Part shown: positions 24,074-32,312 of the stretch, piece by piece
Position numbering within the stretch: the stretch's first letter is position 1
How the letters are laid out: each line of letters starts with the position of its first letter
Assembly: GCF_022606295.1 (NCBI RefSeq)
Contig: NZ_JAHHZS010000039.1
Span: 1 to 35,375 of the forward strand
Direction of reading: 5' to 3'
Source of the DNA: Arthrobacter bambusae
Lineage (GTDB): Bacteria; Actinomycetota; Actinomycetes; Actinomycetales; Micrococcaceae
Length of the DNA stretch: 35,375 nt
Notes under the pieces: model-generated
Told to the model about the DNA's origin: nothing
What the model saw: the letters and a program-made list of their open reading frames with translations, nothing else
The model's database searches: none
Made by a program: the position numbers and the translations under genes

Positions 24074-24094
24074 AACCGCTGGGCAACTGAAACC
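24061..24094. repeat. 17-bp tandem repeat across the adnB stop codon
   Basis: GCTGGGCCACTGAAACC (24061-24077) is followed directly by GCTGGGCAACTGAAACC (24078-24094), one mismatch. The first copy contains the adnB stop TGA. Confidence 0.8.
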
Positions 24095-24116
24095 ACCGCA
24101 GCCAAGCCGGGACGGA

Positions 24117-25415
24117 CTAGTGGTCCTTGGCGTCCTGCAACGGTGCGGGCTCCACTACTTGGAGGGCCGTCGTCGAGGTGTCGTCTGATTCGGACGGCGC
24201 CTCGGGTGCCGGGGCTGTCCCGTTTGTCGATTCTCCCGAACCGTCCTCGGCGGCGACGCCCGTGGCAGCTTCCCCGAGGGGTGCAACCGTGACTGACGGC
24301 GTTGCCGCGGCAGTTTCCGGACGGGCCGCGGGAACGTCGTCGTCAGCAGATTCCGGGATGGCTGTGACACTCACCGTGGGCTTCGCTGAGTCGCCCTCAG
24401 CGGCCGCGGCTTCCGAAACCATGACAACTGCGGGTGCGGCAAGCGCGTCCGCAGCGGCAAGCTCCGCGGCTGCGGCCTCGGCCTCCTCGGCTGCCAACGC
24501 GTTTTGCTGCTCGATGTCGTCGGCGAGGGACTTGAGCATCGCCTCGGCTTCTGCCGTCATTTCACTGTGGCCGGCCGCCAAGGCCTTGACGAGATACTGG
24601 GCCAGGGCGAATTCGGCAAGGAGCGCCGAGCGTCGGAGCAGGTGGCCGTCCGGAGTGTCGCGTCGGGCTTCCGTGTAGTGCCGCATGACGGATTCCACGA
24701 ATCTCTGTTCGTTTGACGCCACGAGCCAGGCAAAGTCATCGGCGGGATCGCCGATGCGCAGATCGGTCCATCCCGTCACGGCCGTGACACTGTCGCCATC
24801 GACCAGCAGATTGTCTTCGTGCAGATCGCCGTGGACCACGCACGGGTTGAAGCGCCACAACGCCACATCCTCGAGTGCGTGCTCCCAGCGACGCAGCAGG
24901 GCGGGCGGTATCTTGCCCGTTGTGGCAGCCTGGTCCAGCTCGTTCAACTTGCGCTGGCGGAATTCGTTGGCCGTGTAGCTGGGAAGGTCGGCGTTGTTCA
25001 CGAGCGATTGGGGGAGGTCGTGGACGGCGGCCAGCGCCGCACCGATCTCCTTGGCCAAGGAGTCACTGCAGGTGGACAGTTCTTCGATGCTGCGCGTGGC
25101 CCCGGCCAAGTGGGCATAGACAAAGGTGCTCAGCGCGCCTTGGCGCACCGTTCCGGCGACAGTGGGCATCAGAAAAGGCAGTTCGGCCCGGATTGCCGGC
25201 GCGAAAGCCCGCAGAATCATGAATTCGGTTTCCAGCCGCGCGCTGGCTTCCGGATGGCGTGGCGAACGGACGCGCCAACGCTTGCCCTCGGAGTCCACCA
25301 GGAGCGCCGAATCGAAATCGGCAGCATCATCCGGGGCAGAGGCGGCAGCCATCGGCGTCAGGCCGGGCACCGCCGCAGTAGCTACAGCGGCCAGTTCGAA
25401 CGGTGTTCTTCTCAC
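24117..25415 (-). CDS. APH-fold phosphotransferase-like protein with acidic tail
   Basis: It has the aminoglycoside/macrolide phosphotransferase fold. The N-terminal lobe includes WRVRSPRHPEASARLETE. The catalytic-loop motif VVHGDLHEDNLLVDG has His195, Asp197 and Asn202. The following loop reads VTAVTGWTDLRIGDPADD, with Gly215 where relatives such as Mph enzymes have the Mg-binding Asp of IDW; Asp218 is nearby. From about residue 300 to 432 the chain is low-complexity and rich in Ala, Glu, Ser and Pro, probably disordered. I start at the GTG at 25415 (MRRTPFELAAVATA). A TACCGT box seven bases upstream suggests a leaderless mRNA. It is convergent with adnB and divergent from nudC. Activity and substrate are unknown; I would not call it a resistance gene. 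Confidence 0.82.
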   Translation of the reverse strand: MRRTPFELAAVATAAVPGLTPMAAASAPDDAADFDSALLVDSEGKRWRVRSPRHPEASARLETEFMILRAFAPAIRAELPFLMPTVAGTVRQGALSTFVYAHLAGATRSIEELSTCSDSLAKEIGAALAAVHDLPQSLVNNADLPSYTANEFRQRKLNELDQAATTGKIPPALLRRWEHALEDVALWRFNPCVVHGDLHEDNLLVDGDSVTAVTGWTDLRIGDPADDFAWLVASNEQRFVESVMRHYTEARRDTPDGHLLRRSALLAEFALAQYLVKALAAGHSEMTAEAEAMLKSLADDIEQQNALAAEEAEAAAAELAAADALAAPAVVMVSEAAAAEGDSAKPTVSVTAIPESADDDVPAARPETAAATPSVTVAPLGEAATGVAAEDGSGESTNGTAPAPEAPSESDDTSTTALQVVEPAPLQDAKDH

Positions 25416-25422
25416 GTCTTCC

Positions 25423-25428
25423 ACGGTA
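25423..25428 (-). promoter_or_regulatory. Probable -10 box of the APH-like gene
   Basis: TACCGT on the minus strand lies seven bases before the GTG start, again TANNNT close to the start codon. Confidence 0.35.
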
Positions 25429-25546
25429 GATTGACATGCGCCTCTGGCAGCGATGCAGTGCGGCGAGTCTTGAGATCCGCTGGAAAACAGCATTCAGGGG
25501 TGTGCATCGCTGAAGGTTCCAAATGTCAATTGTCGGTGCGAGTCAG

Positions 25547-25552
25547 TACGGT
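25547..25552 (+). promoter_or_regulatory. Probable -10 box of nudC
   Basis: TACGGT lies six bases before the ATG at 25559. TGTCAA sits 17 bases upstream as a weak -35 candidate. This is one reason for choosing 25559 as the nudC start. Confidence 0.35.
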
Positions 25553-25558
25553 AGGTAC

Positions 25559-26545
25559 ATGAGTTTCACCGAGTTCCAGGCGCCGGCAAACCACCTTATC
25601 GATACCGTTCTTCCGGTGCGCCCAGCCATGGTTGACCGCGGATCTGCCGAACGCCTGAAGCCAGGCATGCTGGATGAAGTGATCTCCTCGGGCGCGGCCA
25701 AAGCCATGGTGTTGTCCCAGCGCCAAGCCCTCGTCGTGGGCGACAAGCTGTGGCTGGGCGACGCCGCGCCGCTCTTCGACGCCCTTCAAGCGGCTGGCGG
25801 ACCGCTCACTGCCATCTATCTCGGCCGGACCCTCGCTGCTTCATCGGCCCCGGAGAAAACGCCCATCGTCCTCTTTGTGCCCGCCGAGCCGCTTTCGCCC
25901 GGAGCCGCGGGCCTTCCGGCCGACGGTTCCTGGGCAGGATTCCGGGAGGTCGCTGCCCGTCTCGGTGCCATGGACACGGCCTTGTTTGTTGAGGCCAGCG
26001 CCATTTCCAACTGGCATGCAACCCATACCCACTGCCCGCAGTGTGGAACTCCCACGGAAATCGAAGCCGGCGGCTGGGTCCGGCGGTGCCCGCGGGACAA
26101 ATCGGAACACTATCCAAGGACCGATCCGGCCATCATCGTCACCGTGGTCGGTTCCGACGGCAGGCTGCTCCTGGGCGGAGGAGGGCCGCTTGACGCCAAG
26201 AACTACTCCACGCTGGCCGGCTTCGTGGAGCCGGGGGAATCGCTTGAACAGGCCGTGGTCCGCGAAATCGGCGAAGAAGTGGGCGTGCGGGTCACCGCGT
26301 GCCAGTACCTTGGATCGCAGTCGTGGCCGTTTCCGGCCTCCCTCATGCTCGGGTTCACCGCAACAACGGACGACGTCGAGGCCCGGCCCGACGGCGTCGA
26401 GGTCACCCGGGCGCGCTGGTTCAGCCGCGCGGAACTGCAGGCAGCCGTGCTCAGCGGTGAAATCACGATCTCCACGAGGCTTTCGATTGCGCGTTCCCTG
26501 ATCGAGCACTGGTACGGCGGCGTCATCGAGGACCTCCAGCAGTGA
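25559..26545 (+). CDS. nudC: NAD(+) diphosphatase / RNA decapping hydrolase (NudC)
   Basis: NudC hydrolyses NAD(H) to NMN(H) and AMP and can remove NAD caps from RNA. The Nudix box GFVEPGE...REIGEEVGV lies at 221-243. The NADH-family motif is SQSWPFPAS (253-261), with Ser where Pro is usual. The zinc segment has Cys159 and Cys162 (CPQC) and Cys177, but the fourth position is Asp180 (CPRD) rather than Cys. I chose the ATG at 25559 (328 residues) for the TANNNT box at leaderless spacing; an ATG at 25523 has GAAGG six bases upstream and remains possible. The stop overlaps the GTG of uvrD2 by four bases. Confidence 0.93.
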   Translation: MSFTEFQAPANHLIDTVLPVRPAMVDRGSAERLKPGMLDEVISSGAAKAMVLSQRQALVVGDKLWLGDAAPLFDALQAAGGPLTAIYLGRTLAASSAPEKTPIVLFVPAEPLSPGAAGLPADGSWAGFREVAARLGAMDTALFVEASAISNWHATHTHCPQCGTPTEIEAGGWVRRCPRDKSEHYPRTDPAIIVTVVGSDGRLLLGGGGPLDAKNYSTLAGFVEPGESLEQAVVREIGEEVGVRVTACQYLGSQSWPFPASLMLGFTATTDDVEARPDGVEVTRARWFSRAELQAAVLSGEITISTRLSIARSLIEHWYGGVIEDLQQ

Positions 26546-28674
26546 CAGACGGTATTTTCAGCGAGACCGTTTCACTCGAGGACCGGATTCTCGGCGGCCT
26601 TGATGCCGAGCAGCGGGAAGTCGCCAGCAACCTCAACGGGCCGATGTGCGTCCTGGCCGGAGCGGGTACGGGAAAAACCCGGGCCATTACGCACCGCATT
26701 GCCTACGGTGTGCACTCCGGTGTCTACAGCCCGCAGCGCCTCCTGGCCGTCACCTTCACGTCCCGGGCGGCCGCCGAGATGCGCAGCCGGCTGCGGGATC
26801 TCGGCGTCGGAAACGTCCAGGCACGCACCTTTCACGCTGCGGCGCTCAGGCAACTCCAGTTCTTCTGGCCGCAGGCAATCGGCGGCGTCCTGCCGAACTT
26901 GCTGGACCACAAGGCGAACATGATCGCCGAAGCCGCGCGGCGGCTCCGGTTGAGTACGGACCGGGCATCCATCCGTGATCTTGCTGCTGAGATCGAGTGG
27001 GCCAAGGTTTCCATGCTGACGCCGGCCAACTACCTTGAGAACGCGCACGGCCGCGGCACTCCGGGAGGCTTCGACCTCACCGCCGTCGCACGGGTTTTCC
27101 AGTCTTACGAGGACGTGAAGACGGACCGCAATGTGATCGACTTCGAGGACGTCCTGTTGATCACGGTGGGCATCCTCCAGGAGGACCCGAAAGTGGCAGC
27201 CACGGTCCGCGAGCAGTACCGGCACTTTGTGGTGGACGAGTACCAGGACGTTTCCCCGCTCCAGCAGAGGCTTCTGGAGCTGTGGCTCGGCGGCCGCGAC
27301 GAACTCTGCGTAGTGGGCGACTCCAGCCAGACCATCTACTCCTTCACGGGAGCCTCTCCCAAGCATCTCCTCGGATTCAAGGGCCATTACCCTTCGGCGA
27401 CGGTCGTCAAACTCGTTCGCGACTACCGTTCCACGCCCCAAGTGGTGAAGCTCGCCAACGATCTCCTGGGATCCCGCCGCAGTGGTGGGACGGTTGCCGA
27501 CGCCGCTTGGGCCAAGCCCCTGCAGTTGGTAGCCCAGCGCCCGGCCGGACCTGAGCCCCGGTTCATGGAATGCCCCGACGACGAAGCCGAGGCGGCGGTG
27601 GTCGCGGGCCGGATCCGGGAATTGATCGACGCCGGCACCAAGGCGAGCGAGATTGCCGTGCTTTTCCGCACCAACGGCCAGTCGGAAGCGTACGAACAAG
27701 CTCTTGCCTCTGCGGGTATCGGCTACCAGTTGCGGGGCGGTGAGCGTTTCTTCGCCCGCAAGGAAGTCCGCGACGCCATCCTGCAGCTGCGGGCGGCCAC
27801 GCGTGCCGTTGCCGAGGATTCCGGCAAGGAACCGCTCGGCCAACTGGTCCGGGACATCGTGGCTTCGCTCGGCTACACGGATGCCGCCCCACATAGCGGC
27901 GGTGCCCTCCGCGAACGCTGGGAGTCGCTGGCAGCACTGGTGGCACTCGCGGACGAACTTGTTGTCAGCCGTGGGCCGGAATTCACCTTGATGGAATTCG
28001 TCAACGAACTCCAGGAACGTTCGGTTGCGCAGCACGCGCCGACGGTCCAGGGCGTGACCCTCGCATCGCTGCACGCCGCGAAGGGCCTGGAATGGGATGC
28101 CGTGTTCCTGGTCGGCTTGAGCGAAGGACTCATGCCTATTTCCTTTGCCGACACTCCCGAGAGCGTGGACGAAGAACGCCGACTTCTCTACGTCGGGATC
28201 ACGCGGGCGCGCGAGCACCTGAACCTGTCCTGGTCCACGGCCCGCACGCCGGGCGGCCGTGCCAACCGCAAGCCTTCGCGCTTCCTCGACGGGCTCCGTC
28301 CCGATTCGGTGCTCGGAGCCAGCGCGCGCAGCCGCGCCACTCCACGGCGCAAGGCGGCAGCACCGGCGTCGTGCAGGGTCTGCGGCACGATGCTCGCCAC
28401 TGGCGCCGAACGCAAAGTGGGTCGCTGTAGCCAGTGCCCGCCTACGTACGAAGAACAGACTTTTGAGGCCTTGCGGCAATGGCGCAAGGAAGAGGCCTTG
28501 AGCAACGATGTCCCCGCCTACGTGGTCTTCACGGACGCGACATTGACGGCCATCGCCGAAGCCCGGCCCACTTCGCTTGAGGAGCTTGCGAAACTCGCCG
28601 GCGTCGGACCCTCCAAGCTGGAAAAGTACGGCGAAGCCGTGCTGGCGGTTCTGGTCGAGAACGGGTCTGCCTAG
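26542..28674 (+). CDS. uvrD2: ATP-dependent DNA helicase UvrD2
   Basis: It is a superfamily-1A 3'-5' DNA helicase of the actinobacterial UvrD2 type. Walker A is GAGTGKT (40-46), followed by AVTFTSRAAAEM, motif II VDEYQDVSP, GDSSQTIYSFTGA, SLHAAKGLEWDAV and YVGITRAREHL. A four-cysteine knuckle, Cys611-x2-Cys614-x14-Cys629-x2-Cys632, links the motor to a C-terminal HRDC domain (about 640-705, ending LAKLAGVGPSKLEKYG). This layout matches mycobacterial UvrD2, where the helicase is essential and the cysteine module matters for unwinding. Length is 710 residues. The GTG start overlaps the nudC stop, and the stop TAG shares one base with the next start. Confidence 0.95.
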   Translation: MTDGIFSETVSLEDRILGGLDAEQREVASNLNGPMCVLAGAGTGKTRAITHRIAYGVHSGVYSPQRLLAVTFTSRAAAEMRSRLRDLGVGNVQARTFHAAALRQLQFFWPQAIGGVLPNLLDHKANMIAEAARRLRLSTDRASIRDLAAEIEWAKVSMLTPANYLENAHGRGTPGGFDLTAVARVFQSYEDVKTDRNVIDFEDVLLITVGILQEDPKVAATVREQYRHFVVDEYQDVSPLQQRLLELWLGGRDELCVVGDSSQTIYSFTGASPKHLLGFKGHYPSATVVKLVRDYRSTPQVVKLANDLLGSRRSGGTVADAAWAKPLQLVAQRPAGPEPRFMECPDDEAEAAVVAGRIRELIDAGTKASEIAVLFRTNGQSEAYEQALASAGIGYQLRGGERFFARKEVRDAILQLRAATRAVAEDSGKEPLGQLVRDIVASLGYTDAAPHSGGALRERWESLAALVALADELVVSRGPEFTLMEFVNELQERSVAQHAPTVQGVTLASLHAAKGLEWDAVFLVGLSEGLMPISFADTPESVDEERRLLYVGITRAREHLNLSWSTARTPGGRANRKPSRFLDGLRPDSVLGASARSRATPRRKAAAPASCRVCGTMLATGAERKVGRCSQCPPTYEEQTFEALRQWRKEEALSNDVPAYVVFTDATLTAIAEARPTSLEELAKLAGVGPSKLEKYGEAVLAVLVENGSA

Positions 28675-29303
28675 TGCCTCCGGTCGCGCGCCAGCCGGCT
28701 TTGCCGCTGACCACCGACGACGGCATGCCTGTCGTCGTTCGTCGCTCCGCCCGCCGTCGTCGTACCGTGGCGGCCTTCTGGGAGGACGGGAATGCCGTTA
28801 TTGCGATCCCTGCCCACTTCACGAAGGCACAGGAGAATGAATGGGTCCGGCGGATGCTGGACAAGCTCAAGAGGCAGGGGGAGCGGGGCGCTCAGGGTTC
28901 CGGCAGGAGGAGGCCCGCGAGCGACGCGGCCCTTGCCGCTCACGCCGCGGAACTCTCGTCACGGTACCTGGGCGGGCGTGCGGCCCCGACGTCGGTCCGC
29001 TGGGTCAGCAACCAGAAGTCACGGTGGGGCTCGGCGACTCCCGCGGACGGGACCATCCGGCTTTCGGACAAGCTCCGGGCCATGCCCCAATGGGTGATCG
29101 ACTACGTGTTGCTCCACGAACTCGCGCACCTTCTGGTGGCCGGGCACAATGCCGCGTTTTGGCGCCTGCTGGAGGCGTACCCCGAAACGCAGCCGGCGAA
29201 GGCCTTCCTGGAGGGCGTCGCCTTTGCGACGTCGCGGGGGCTTGGACCGGATGAAGAAGGCGCCGGCGCACCAGCCGGGGGCTGGGACGCCGACGCCGAC
29301 TAG
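28674..29303 (+). CDS. YgjP-type (DUF45) metal-dependent peptidase
   Basis: This is a predicted zinc hydrolase of the YgjP/WLM-related group. The motif LLHELAHLLVAGHNAAFW carries His148, Glu149 and His152 as a HExxH site, with His158 as the likely third ligand. Upstream WVSNQKSRWGSATPADGTI is the other family signature. Length is 209 residues, with Arg-rich N-terminal and disordered acidic C-terminal ends. The GTG start shares one base with the uvrD2 stop, so co-translation with the helicase is likely. Related SprT-like peptidases work in DNA-protein crosslink repair, but that role here is inference from neighbours only. It is convergent with the next gene, 15 bases apart. Confidence 0.88.
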   Translation: MPPVARQPALPLTTDDGMPVVVRRSARRRRTVAAFWEDGNAVIAIPAHFTKAQENEWVRRMLDKLKRQGERGAQGSGRRRPASDAALAAHAAELSSRYLGGRAAPTSVRWVSNQKSRWGSATPADGTIRLSDKLRAMPQWVIDYVLLHELAHLLVAGHNAAFWRLLEAYPETQPAKAFLEGVAFATSRGLGPDEEGAGAPAGGWDADAD

Positions 29304-29318
29304 GCGTTTCAGGAGCGG

Positions 29319-30764
29319 CTATCCTTTGGGCTCTTCGGGTCCCGTGTTGTCGGGGGAATCTCCGTCTTCAGGCTTCGGAGCCTCCGGGGTGCCCTCTGTG
29401 TTCTCCTCATCCTTCGGAGCGTCGTAGCCGCCTTCAAGGAGCTTCTGCAATGCATCGTCCACCTCGGTGTCGCTGGCTTCAGCCAAGCGGCGCCGTTCGG
29501 TGAAGCCCGCCGGGTCGTCGAGGTCATGCGCGGTGGGGAGCAGGTCGGGGTGCTGCCAGATGGCGTCGCGGCCGGCGATTCCACGTTCGTCCTTCAAAGC
29601 GGCCCAGAGCGTCGCGGCTTCGCGCAGGCGCCGCGGGCGCAGCTCGAGTCCCACCAGCGAGGAGAACGCGTGTTCGGCGGGTCCTCCCGTGGCGCGGCGC
29701 CTGCGCACGGTCTCGCGGAGGGCGACGGCGGATGGCAGCACGTTCTCGGTGGCGGCGGCCGTGAGTTCGTCCACCCAGCCCTCAACCAGCGCCAGGGCGG
29801 TTTCGAGTTTCTCGAGGGCAGCCGACTGTTCGGGAGTGCGTTCGGGGGTGAATACCCCTTGGGAGAGGGCTTCTTGAATGCCCTCGGGGTTGCCGGGATC
29901 CAGGTCCCGGGCGAGATCCTCCACGCGGGACAAGTCGATATGGATGCCCCGGGCATACGCTTCAATCGCTCCGAGGAGATGGCCGCGCAGCCATGGAACC
30001 TGCACAAAGAGCCGGGCATGTGCGGCTTCACGGACGGCGAGGAACAACCGGACGTCGTTCTCAGGGACGCTCAGGCCTTCGCCGAACTTCGCCACATTGG
30101 CTGGCAGCAACGCTATTTCGAGGTCGGCGAGTGGGACGCCGATGTCGGTGGAGCTGACCACTTCGGCGGACAGGGCGCCGATGGCCTGGCCCAGTTGCAT
30201 TCCGAAGATTGCTCCACCCATGTTCTGCAACATGGACGAGGTACCGCCCATCATGGCCTTCATTTCTTCCGGCATCTGCTGGGTCAGCGCGTCCGACAGG
30301 GCGTTGGCGATGCTGTTGGCCACCGGCTCCGTGAGCCGTTTCCACGTAGCGAGGGTAGCTTCCACCCATTCAGCGCGGGACCAAGCGCGGCCGATGAGGC
30401 CGGTTGCCTGAAGATCGGTCACCGGATCGAGCCAGAGTTCCGCGAGCCGGAGCGCTTCGTCGACCTCGCGCGCCTGCACGGCGTTCACCGAGGGATCAGT
30501 GCCGGCAGCGGCAACCCGGCGGGCGTTCTCGTGGGCGAGCTGCCAATTGACAGGGCCCTCGGAAGTGGAGCTCATCATGGCCTGTACCTGGGCGAACATT
30601 TGCTGCAGCATGTTGGGGTCGTTTGGCAGCCCTGCGGCCTTTGCCAGTTCGGCGGGGTCGATGTTGCCCATGCCTTGCCCGCCCATCAGGTTCTTCAGCA
30701 TTTCTGCCAAGGGATCCACGGGTGAATCGTCTCCATTAGGAGGGGTATTGGGGTTGGAGGTCAT
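29319..30764 (-). CDS. Zincin_2 family (DUF2342) putative metalloprotease
   Basis: It belongs to the actinobacterial zinc-dependent metalloprotease-like family I know as Zincin_2. The core shows PVNWQLAHENARRVAA, LAELWLDPVTDL, a Met/Gly-rich helix pair (MGGAIFGMQLGQAIGALS) and VREAAHARLFVQVPWL with Glu246 and His249. There is no canonical HExxH, so catalysis is uncertain. The N-terminal 70 residues are Pro/Asn/Met-rich, and the C-terminal 50 are acidic and Pro-rich, probably disordered. Length is 481 residues. No signal peptide or membrane segment is seen. It is divergent from the PDZ-Lon protease, a pairing that also occurs in other actinobacteria. Confidence 0.88.
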   Translation of the reverse strand: MTSNPNTPPNGDDSPVDPLAEMLKNLMGGQGMGNIDPAELAKAAGLPNDPNMLQQMFAQVQAMMSSTSEGPVNWQLAHENARRVAAAGTDPSVNAVQAREVDEALRLAELWLDPVTDLQATGLIGRAWSRAEWVEATLATWKRLTEPVANSIANALSDALTQQMPEEMKAMMGGTSSMLQNMGGAIFGMQLGQAIGALSAEVVSSTDIGVPLADLEIALLPANVAKFGEGLSVPENDVRLFLAVREAAHARLFVQVPWLRGHLLGAIEAYARGIHIDLSRVEDLARDLDPGNPEGIQEALSQGVFTPERTPEQSAALEKLETALALVEGWVDELTAAATENVLPSAVALRETVRRRRATGGPAEHAFSSLVGLELRPRRLREAATLWAALKDERGIAGRDAIWQHPDLLPTAHDLDDPAGFTERRRLAEASDTEVDDALQKLLEGGYDAPKDEENTEGTPEAPKPEDGDSPDNTGPEEPKG

Positions 30765-30939
30765 GGTGCCGCCGATCGTCGGTGTGACTGGTGATCACTT
30801 TCAAGGTACCGCGATGCCCGGGGGCTGTCTGCCTCAGGAACGCGTCGTTCGCTCTAGGCAAAGCACGTCTGGCAGGCACAGCAAGTAGGGTGGATCGTTG
30901 GTATGTTTACTGGCCTCCACCCTGAGGGGGTCGAAACGG

Positions 30940-30945
30940 TAGCGT
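30940..30945 (+). promoter_or_regulatory. Probable -10 box of the PDZ-Lon gene
   Basis: TAGCGT, identical to the exonuclease box, lies 35 bases before the TTG at 30981. This gives a short leader that contains GGAGAGG. It falls inside the longer open frame from 30903 and so argues for the TTG start. Confidence 0.4.
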
Positions 30946-30980
30946 TGGGCACACAGTTCCCGGCGCGGAGAGGCCTTTCA

Positions 30981-32177
30981 TTGACTAGTTTGCCGAGCCC
31001 CGGAGCTGCCGCGGAACCCGGACAGCCTCTCGGCCCCTCCACCCCCCAGGGCGTCCCGACGTCGGACGGCCGTTTCGCGGCGGGGGACGCCGCGCCATCG
31101 CAGGAACCGCCCCAACCGCCACGTCGCCGGGACGGACGGTACATCGCGATGCTGGTCTCCGGCGCGCTGACCATCGTCCTGGGAATCGCCGCGGCTGTCC
31201 TCCCTGTTCCCTACGTCGTGGAATCTCCCGGTCCGACGTTCAACACCTTGGGTACCGACCACAACAAACCGGTCATCAGCATCACGGGACACGCGACATA
31301 TCCCGCCAAGGGCAACCTGGACCTGACCACCGTCTACATCAACGGCGGCCCCAACGGACCCGTCAACATTTTCGAGGCGTTCCAAGCATGGCTGGACGGT
31401 TCGAAGGCGGTATATCCCGAAGAACTTCTCTATCCCAAGGGCACCACCAGGCAGCAATCCGAACAGGAAAGCGCGGTTGCCATGACCACCTCCCAGGAGA
31501 ACGCCGTTGCCTCGGCCCTCCAGGAGGAAAACATTCCGTACGGGCAGAAGCTTGAAGTCGCGGGGCTGTCCGACGGCTCGGCCTCCTCAGGCAAACTCCA
31601 AGCGGGGGATGTCTTTACCTCGATCAACGGCAAGGCGATCACGTCCCTGAACGTCGTCCAAACCGCACTGGCGGCCGGCGCGGGGGCGCCGGCCGCCGTC
31701 GTGGTCGACCGGAACGGCAAGCCCGTAACGGTGAGCATCACCCCGGGCAAGGGCTCAAACGGCAAGTACATCCTGGGCGTACTGCTGCAGTACAAGTTCA
31801 CCTTCCCGTTCGACGTCAAGATCTCCCTGGACCAGGTGGGCGGACCGAGTGCCGGCATGATGTTCGCACTGGGCATCATCGATAGCATCACCCCCGGCGA
31901 CCTCACGGGTGGCAAGCATGTGGCCGGCACGGGCACCATTTCGCCGGACGGCACCGTCGGCCCGATTGGTGGAATCGCCCAGAAAATGCGCGGAGCCCGC
32001 AATGGCGGCGCCACCCTTTTCCTGGCGCCCGCCGCCAACTGCGACGAGGTCGTGGGGCACATTCCGGACGGGCTGCAGGTAGTCAAAGTGGACACTCTGG
32101 CGGACGCAAAATCAGCCGTTGAACGACTCGCCTCGGGCCAGGACATGTCCCGCCTCCCGGCATGCTCCAACAACTAG
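30981..32177 (+). CDS. PDZ-domain Lon-type (S16) membrane protease
   Basis: It is a membrane-anchored serine protease with a Lon-type catalytic domain facing outward, like B. subtilis YlbL. Order: a Pro-rich cytoplasmic tail, one transmembrane helix (about 54-80), a PDZ domain (about 192-256), and the S16 domain. The catalytic dyad is Ser290 in GGPSAGMMFAL and Lys335 in GGIAQKMRGA. I chose the TTG at 30981 (398 residues, MTSLPSPGAAAEPGQP) because GGAGAGG at 30967-30973 is well placed. An ATG at 30903 in the same frame lacks a Shine-Dalgarno. YlbL acts in cell-division control after DNA damage in Bacillus, which fits the repair-rich context, but function here is inferred. Confidence 0.92.
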   Translation: MTSLPSPGAAAEPGQPLGPSTPQGVPTSDGRFAAGDAAPSQEPPQPPRRRDGRYIAMLVSGALTIVLGIAAAVLPVPYVVESPGPTFNTLGTDHNKPVISITGHATYPAKGNLDLTTVYINGGPNGPVNIFEAFQAWLDGSKAVYPEELLYPKGTTRQQSEQESAVAMTTSQENAVASALQEENIPYGQKLEVAGLSDGSASSGKLQAGDVFTSINGKAITSLNVVQTALAAGAGAPAAVVVDRNGKPVTVSITPGKGSNGKYILGVLLQYKFTFPFDVKISLDQVGGPSAGMMFALGIIDSITPGDLTGGKHVAGTGTISPDGTVGPIGGIAQKMRGARNGGATLFLAPAANCDEVVGHIPDGLQVVKVDTLADAKSAVERLASGQDMSRLPACSNN

Positions 32178-32201
32178 ACTGATGATGGAACTTAGCTCCA
32201 C

Positions 32202-32237
32202 TGCCACTCGTGGCACTAATGACGGCCTCCGCCATTA
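32202..32237. other. Two small hairpins between PDZ-Lon and UPF0182 genes
   Basis: TGCCAC-TC-GTGGCA (32202-32215) and TAATG-N11-CATTA (32217-32237) lie side by side in the 135-bp spacer. No T tract follows. They could end the upstream transcript or be leader structure for the next gene. Confidence 0.35.
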
Positions 32238-32312
32238 GCACCCGGCACCGGGGCCGACGAACACACACGCACTGATGACCGTAAACTGACGACCAGCGAT
32301 GAGGTATCGAGT

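Noticed and set aside
24117..25415. Antibiotic-resistance phosphotransferase
   Set aside because: The fold is right, but the catalytic loop is altered and the chromosomal repair context gives no support for resistance.
26572..28479. Minus-strand open frame of 635 codons
   Set aside because: It lies fully opposite uvrD2, whose helicase motifs are complete; it is a high-GC antisense shadow.
28600..28700. A whiB7 gene next to uvrD2, as in mycobacteria
   Set aside because: The uvrD2 stop overlaps the next start and no four-cysteine WhiB frame is present nearby.
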